Of a stretch of DNA of 64,000 nucleotides, positions 60,111-64,000 are shown one piece after another. A model generated the notes under the pieces. That model was not told the origin of the DNA and did no database searches. It saw nothing but the letters and a program-made list of their open reading frames with translations. The first letter of the stretch is position 1. The number at the start of each line of letters is the position of its first letter. Origin of the DNA: Sphingobium aromaticiconvertens (lineage in GTDB: Bacteria; Pseudomonadota; Alphaproteobacteria; Sphingomonadales; Sphingomonadaceae); assembly GCF_037154075.1 (NCBI RefSeq), contig NZ_JBANRJ010000006.1, positions 1 through 64,000 on the forward strand, read 5' to 3'. Made by a program: the position numbers and the translations under genes.

Positions 60111-61036
60111 AGCGCGTTCACCGGCAGCTTGAGATAGGACAGGCCATTGTCCTCCGGCGGAGGCATATGCCCGCCGCGCATGTTGACCTGGATCGAGGGC
60201 AGGATGAGCCGCGGCATTTCCAGCGTCGCATCGCGCTGCTTGCGCATCGCGACGAACTCGGCCTCGGTAACGCCCTCATGGAGATGAACATTGGCGGTGC
60301 GCTGTGCGAGCATCGATGTTTCCCAAACGTAGTGATCGCGGTTGGGGGCCTTGTAGTCGTGGCAGAGAAACACGCGGGTCTCGTCCGGGAGACGCATCAG
60401 GCGCCTGACCGAGCGGTATAGGGTGGCGGCATCGCCGCCCGGGAAGTCCGCACGTGCCGAGCCGTAGTCGGGCATGAACATGGTGTCGCCGATGAATGCC
60501 GCGTCTCCCACGACATAGGCCAGGTCGGCAGGCGTGTGCCCTGGCACGTGCAGGGCGATAAGCGGGATCTCTCCCACCATCAGCTCTTCGCCATCGGCGA
60601 CCAGCCGGTCGAACTGCGAGCCGTCGCGCGCGAATTCGGTGCCCTCGTTGAAAATCTTGCTGAACACGCCTTGGACGGTGACGATCTCCCGGCCAATGGC
60701 GAGCTTGCCGCCGAGCTTCTGCTGGAGGTAGGGAGCGGCGGACAGATGATCGGCATGGGCGTGGGTCTCGAGGATCCAGTCAACCGTGAGGCGCCGCTCC
60801 TGGACATAGGCAGCAATCCCGTCGGCAGACTCGAAGCTCGTCCTTCCGGAGGGCTGATCGAAGTCCCACACGCTGTCCACGATCGCCGCCCGCTTCGCCA
60901 CGGGGTCGCTGATCACATAGCTCGCTGTGAAGGTCGGCTCGTGGAAGAACGCTTTTACCTGCGGTGCGCGAAGTTCTCCGGCCAGCACGCGCCGGACTTG
61001 CGCCGCCGCCTGCTCGATCCCGGTGTCGTCGGTCAT
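60107..61036 (-). CDS. blh: MBL-fold persulfide dioxygenase-like hydrolase (Blh)
   Basis: A 309-residue metallo-beta-lactamase protein of the ETHE1/Blh type. Metal motifs are ILETHAHADHLSA (HxHxDH), ALHVPGHTPADLAYV and VFLCHDYKAPNRD. The start MTDDTGIEQ (61036) overlaps the regulator gene by four bases. Blh oxidises glutathione persulfide to sulfite, preventing sulfide poisoning (family knowledge). It is the first structural gene after the regulator. A decayed partial copy is at 10994-11192. Confidence 0.9.
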   Translation of the reverse strand: MTDDTGIEQAAAQVRRVLAGELRAPQVKAFFHEPTFTASYVISDPVAKRAAIVDSVWDFDQPSGRTSFESADGIAAYVQERRLTVDWILETHAHADHLSAAPYLQQKLGGKLAIGREIVTVQGVFSKIFNEGTEFARDGSQFDRLVADGEELMVGEIPLIALHVPGHTPADLAYVVGDAAFIGDTMFMPDYGSARADFPGGDAATLYRSVRRLMRLPDETRVFLCHDYKAPNRDHYVWETSMLAQRTANVHLHEGVTEAEFVAMRKQRDATLEMPRLILPSIQVNMRGGHMPPPEDNGLSYLKLPVNAL

Positions 61037-61398
61037 TGGTCGTCTCCGATGGGTTGGGCTTTGGCCGGCCCTCGGCCCAGCTCCGGGCAGAAAATATCGT
61101 GAAGCAGCGCGAGTATCCGCCGGGCGCGCGGATCGCATATCCGGTAATATACGGTCTGGGCTTTCTTGCGGGTCGCCACGAGTCCCTCTTCGCGTAACTT
61201 GGCAAGGTGTTGCGACAGCGCCGACTGGCTGAGTCCAATCCGCTCGACCAGCGCGCCCACCGGCAGCTCTCCCCTTTCCGCCAGATGGCACAGCACGAGC
61301 AGGCGGCTCTCGTTAGAAAGCATACGGAGCAGCGCGGCGGCTTGCGCCGCCTGCTCCCCGAATGGGGCTAAGGGAGATAATTTCACAGGCCGTTCCAT
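61033..61398 (-). CDS. ArsR-family persulfide-sensing repressor (SqrR/BigR-like)
   Basis: A 121-residue winged-helix ArsR protein: MLSNESRLLVLCHLAE, recognition helix GLSQSALSQHLAKLREEGLV, and wing RKKAQTVYYRI. Cys37 and Cys104 (in LLHDIFCPEL) are placed like the two Cys that form a polysulfide bridge in SqrR/BigR; a third Cys is at 88. It is first in the operon it should repress, and a TAGA-N4-TCTA dyad lies directly upstream. Confidence 0.92.
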   Translation of the reverse strand: MERPVKLSPLAPFGEQAAQAAALLRMLSNESRLLVLCHLAERGELPVGALVERIGLSQSALSQHLAKLREEGLVATRKKAQTVYYRICDPRARRILALLHDIFCPELGRGPAKAQPIGDDQ

Positions 61399-61401
61399 AA
61401 G

Positions 61402-61430
61402 CTCTATCTAATGTAGAATAGTCTAAACTA
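61402..61430. promoter_or_regulatory. likely operator/promoter of the sulfide operon
   Basis: An AT-rich stretch with the dyad TAGAATAGTCTA (61414-61425) lies 16 bases upstream of the SqrR-like gene start. AT-rich dyads of this kind are usual ArsR-family operators. Confidence 0.5.
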
Positions 61431-61590
61431 AATGCAAGTCCCCGAGCGGGACTTGGCTTCCGCCAGGGCAGATGCTGGCCAGAACTGCTCGACGACGAAT
61501 GCGAAGGGCCGCTTGAAACCCGATATCGACAAGACCACACATCGGTCGAGTGCAGCCCCGATGCCCCACAACACTAGAGACGTACCCCTA

Positions 61591-61631
61591 TTTATCCCAC
61601 AGTTTTGTATTTTTAGAAAATGTGGGATAAA
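61591..61631. promoter_or_regulatory. 11-bp perfect inverted repeat overlapping the nucleotidyltransferase leader
   Basis: TTTATCCCACA at 61591-61601 is repeated in reverse complement (TGTGGGATAAA) at 61621-61631, with a 19-base AT-rich spacer. The right arm ends two bases before the ATG at 61634 and covers the ribosome binding region. This could be an operator or an mRNA hairpin. Confidence 0.6.
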
Positions 61632-61633
61632 AG

Positions 61634-62641
61634 GTGGCAATGCATCAGATCCGTCCCTTCTCCGACGAACAATCCCGGCTGCTCGTCAATCTGCGCCAGC
61701 GCTACGAGGTGTGGATGGCCGCCGAGCAGGAGCTCGCCGCCCTGCCCTACGATCTACGGCGCAAGACCGTCTCGGGGTCGGTCTATCTCTACGAAATCCG
61801 GGATCGCAGCGGCAACGGCAAGAGCCTCGGGCCGATGAACGCGGCGCGCGAAGCCGTGTTTCGCGACTATCATGCGCGCAAGGATGCGCTGCAAGCACAG
61901 ATAAAGGACCTGCGCGCTGCCCTGGCTGAAAGCGCGGCGCTCTACCGCGCCTTGCGCCTGCCGATGCTCTCCAGCGACGCAGGGCCAATCCTGCGCGAGT
62001 GCGACCGGCGGCATCTCCTAGGGTCGCACCTGCTCGTCGTCGGCACCAATGCCGTTGCTGCTTACATGATCGAGGCCAATGGTACGATCACCCTGCCCGA
62101 CGAGACCGAGGATTTCGACCTCGCCTGGATCGCGCAGGCCCCTGGCGATGCCGGCCACCGGGTCTGGGACATGCTCAAGGCGGTCGATCCCACCTTCACG
62201 ATCAACAGCGAACGCGATTTCCAGGCGCGCAATGCCAAAGCCTATGAGGTCGAACTGCTCGTCGCGCCCTCGCGCGCGGGCACCCTGGAAACGCAGGACC
62301 GGCCACGGCCAGTCCCCCTGCCCGAACAGGAATGGTTGTTGCTCGGCCGGCCGGTAGACCAGGTGATAGGCTGCCGCGACGGGTCCCCTGCCCGCATCGT
62401 CGCGCCCGACCCCCGCTGGTTCGCGCTCCACAAGCTGTGGATGTCCGCCCAGCCCAAGCGCAATCCGCAAAAACGCCCGAAGGATCGCAAACAGGGGCTG
62501 GCTTTGCTCGGTGCCATAGCTGCGAACATGCCACAGTATCCGCTCGAGCAAACCTTCGAAGACCAGCTTCCCGAAGATCTGCGACCTTTCCTGGAAATGT
62601 GGAAAAATGGTGCTCCGTCATCGGCCAAGCCAGCCTGGTAG
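61634..62641 (+). CDS. GSU2403-type nucleotidyltransferase-fold protein
   Basis: A 335-residue protein. The core has LVVGTNAVAAYMI (about residue 135) and the acidic DETEDFDLAW (Asp160-x-Asp162), the layout of polymerase-beta-like nucleotidyltransferases in the GSU2403 family. An N-terminal charged helical region (residues 75-110) precedes it, and a helical end (WFALHKLWMSAQPKRNPQKR) follows. Related folds include toxins that modify tRNA, but no partner gene is present here. The start at 61634 (or 61640) lies just past a strong palindrome. Confidence 0.82.
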   Translation: MAMHQIRPFSDEQSRLLVNLRQRYEVWMAAEQELAALPYDLRRKTVSGSVYLYEIRDRSGNGKSLGPMNAAREAVFRDYHARKDALQAQIKDLRAALAESAALYRALRLPMLSSDAGPILRECDRRHLLGSHLLVVGTNAVAAYMIEANGTITLPDETEDFDLAWIAQAPGDAGHRVWDMLKAVDPTFTINSERDFQARNAKAYEVELLVAPSRAGTLETQDRPRPVPLPEQEWLLLGRPVDQVIGCRDGSPARIVAPDPRWFALHKLWMSAQPKRNPQKRPKDRKQGLALLGAIAANMPQYPLEQTFEDQLPEDLRPFLEMWKNGAPSSAKPAW

Positions 62642-62777
62642 CTCTGCTAAACGATCTACCGAGCGGGGCAGCATACCCCTTCGCTGCGATTGCGTCCGTC
62701 TCGCTTGACCCAGCGGTGGCTTTCCGCGCGGCTCCGCACCCGAGGTTGACGGACTTTCCCCCCGGCTTGTGTCCTCC

Positions 62778-64000
62778 TTAGAGGTCGGCCTTTTCCCAGC
62801 GCCCCGCACCGGCTCTTTCCGGCCCAAAGTACCATGCCTTCACAATCTCGGTTGCCACGATGTAACCCAAAACGATCGCGGCGATCACCGCCAACTCCGG
62901 CATGGAGAGGGGCACAAAGCCAAAGATCGAGGTTGGTGCCCCCAGGAATGGGACGGCGAATGTCGCGGCCACTACCGCAATCGTCGACCACAATAGCAAC
63001 TTGCTCGGTGTGCTGCGGAACACGGGCCTGTGGGTTCGCAGGACGAGCACGACGGCGAGTTCCGTCAACAGCGAAATCATGAACCAGGATGTCTGGAAAG
63101 TCGCTTCGTTCGCGTGAAAGACGCGCAAGAGAAGGCCGAACGTCAGGATGTCGAACACCGAACTGACCAGCCCGAAGACCATCATGAACTTGCGGATTTC
63201 CGCGACATTCCAGCGCTGCGGCCGGGTGACGCGCTCCGCATCGACATTGTCGCTCGAAATCGCGATCGAGGGAACATCGGAGAGAAAATTGTTCAGCAGG
63301 ATCTGCTTGGCTGCGAGCGGCAGGAACGGCAGGAACGGGGTTACCAGCGCCATGCTGATCATATTGCCGAAGTTGGCGCTGGTTGTGATGGCGATGTATT
63401 TGAGCGTATTGGCAAATGTCCTCCTGCCATCCTCGACGCCCGAACGCAGCACATCGAGGTCGCGGCTCAGCAGGATGATGTCGGCGCTTTCACGGGCGAC
63501 ATCGACGGCTTCCTCGACCGAAATGCCGACGTCGGCCGCATGGAGCGCCGGCGCATCGTTGATGCCGTCGCCCAGATAGCCAACCGAATGGCCGGTGCGC
63601 TGCAGCGCCCGGACAATCCGCTCCTTCTGCTGGGGGTCGATCTCGACGAACAGGTCGGTCCGGGGTGCAAGGTGCCACAGCGCCTCGTCCTTGAGCCTGC
63701 CCAGTTCCTCGCCGGTCAGCATCGCGTTCGCATCCAGCCCGACGGCTTGCGCGAGATGAGCCGTGACATGGCGATTGTCGCCGCTGATTACCTTTATGCG
63801 AATGCCGAGCCGACTGAGGTCCTGGATCGCGCGTGCGGCATCGGCCTTGGGCGGATCGAGAAAGATCAGAAATCCTCGAAAGACCATGTCGCGCTCGTCG
63901 TCGCGCGCATAGTCTGCCTTGATGGAGACCTTGCGGGTGGCGACGGCCAGGACCCGAAAGCCCTCGGCCCCCTTGGCCTCGAACACGGCCTCCAGACGCG
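62778..64000 (-). CDS. Mg2+-transporting P-type ATPase (MgtA-type), C-terminal part
   Basis: A minus-strand frame open to the right window edge, so the N-terminus (actuator domain and DKTGT phosphorylation site) lies outside. Present are the nucleotide-domain end (FLIFLDPPKADAARAI), VISGDNRHVTAHLAQAVG, the hinge GYLGDGINDAPAL, and six membrane segments with the MgtA-like ILLNNFLSDVPSIAIS and WNVAEIRKFMMVFG. These identify the P3B magnesium-importing class. The C-terminus is intact (stop at 62778). Confidence 0.88.
   Translation of the reverse strand, partial: RLEAVFEAKGAEGFRVLAVATRKVSIKADYARDDERDMVFRGFLIFLDPPKADAARAIQDLSRLGIRIKVISGDNRHVTAHLAQAVGLDANAMLTGEELGRLKDEALWHLAPRTDLFVEIDPQQKERIVRALQRTGHSVGYLGDGINDAPALHAADVGISVEEAVDVARESADIILLSRDLDVLRSGVEDGRRTFANTLKYIAITTSANFGNMISMALVTPFLPFLPLAAKQILLNNFLSDVPSIAISSDNVDAERVTRPQRWNVAEIRKFMMVFGLVSSVFDILTFGLLLRVFHANEATFQTSWFMISLLTELAVVLVLRTHRPVFRSTPSKLLLWSTIAVVAATFAVPFLGAPTSIFGFVPLSMPELAVIAAIVLGYIVATEIVKAWYFGPERAGAGRWEKADL

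Noticed and set aside
1..64000. CRISPR arrays, rRNA and tRNA genes
   Set aside because: No regularly spaced short repeats, rRNA core sequences or cloverleaf-like segments with a CCA end were noticed in reading both strands.

Overview
The window is GC-rich, densely coded DNA from an alphaproteobacterium. Sphingomonadaceae (Sphingobium, Novosphingobium or Sphingopyxis type) fits best, but that is inference. Evidence includes a SciP/DUF1153 gene (an alphaproteobacterial cell-cycle regulator), a FixNOQP-type cbb3 oxidase with its FixI/FixS-like assembly proteins, and a SqrR/BigR-type sulfide regulon. The mix of plasmid-type genes (ssb, ardC, parB, a methylase-helicase), transposable elements and many broken genes points to a large plasmid, an integrated element or an accessory island rather than core chromosome.

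Layout. 0-1.3 kb: end of a PIN-domain toxin and a tyrosine recombinase. 1.3-31 kb: a low-oxygen, nitrosative and general stress block holding NnrS, a cupin, DUF2945/DUF488 proteins, a Pfk-2 type phosphofructokinase, a beta-CASP RNase-like hydrolase, cytochrome b561, several universal stress proteins (Usp), two P2-like P-type ATPases, a Ca/Na antiporter, ccoNOQP plus ccoI and ccoS, and an Rrf2 regulator. Remnants of hemA, prs, a cytochrome b, a persulfide dioxygenase, a TauE exporter and a Usp gene show that the block has been cut and rejoined repeatedly.

31-51 kb: a plasmid-type region. It has an ssb gene with a frameshift, a thiolase beheaded by an IS3-family element, ArdC, a large ParB-like protein, a two-gene module (double-HKD phospholipase D-like protein plus an unrecognised partner), and a DarB/strawberry-notch-like DNA methylase-helicase. 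That last gene is split in two by a 3.7-kb RIT (recombinase-in-trio) element with 95-bp terminal inverted repeats. The set resembles the establishment or leading region of a conjugative element.

51-55.6 kb: a Usp gene, a quinone-reductase-like flavoprotein, a frameshifted sciP, a TlpA-like gene broken by one in-frame TGA, thioredoxin 2, a decayed DUF302 gene and OsmC. 55.9-61.4 kb: a compact sulfide/persulfide operon on the minus strand (SqrR-like regulator, persulfide dioxygenase, two half-size YeeE transporters, a DUF442-SQR fusion, SulP permease). 61.6-64 kb: a GSU2403-type nucleotidyltransferase behind a strong palindrome, and the C-terminal part of a Mg2+ P-type ATPase that runs off the end.

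The most novel candidates are the PLD plus unknown-protein pair at 38.7-42.5 kb, the RIT insertion whose terminal repeat supplies a new start codon to half of the broken gene, and two palindrome-fronted genes of unknown role (27.3 kb and 61.6 kb).
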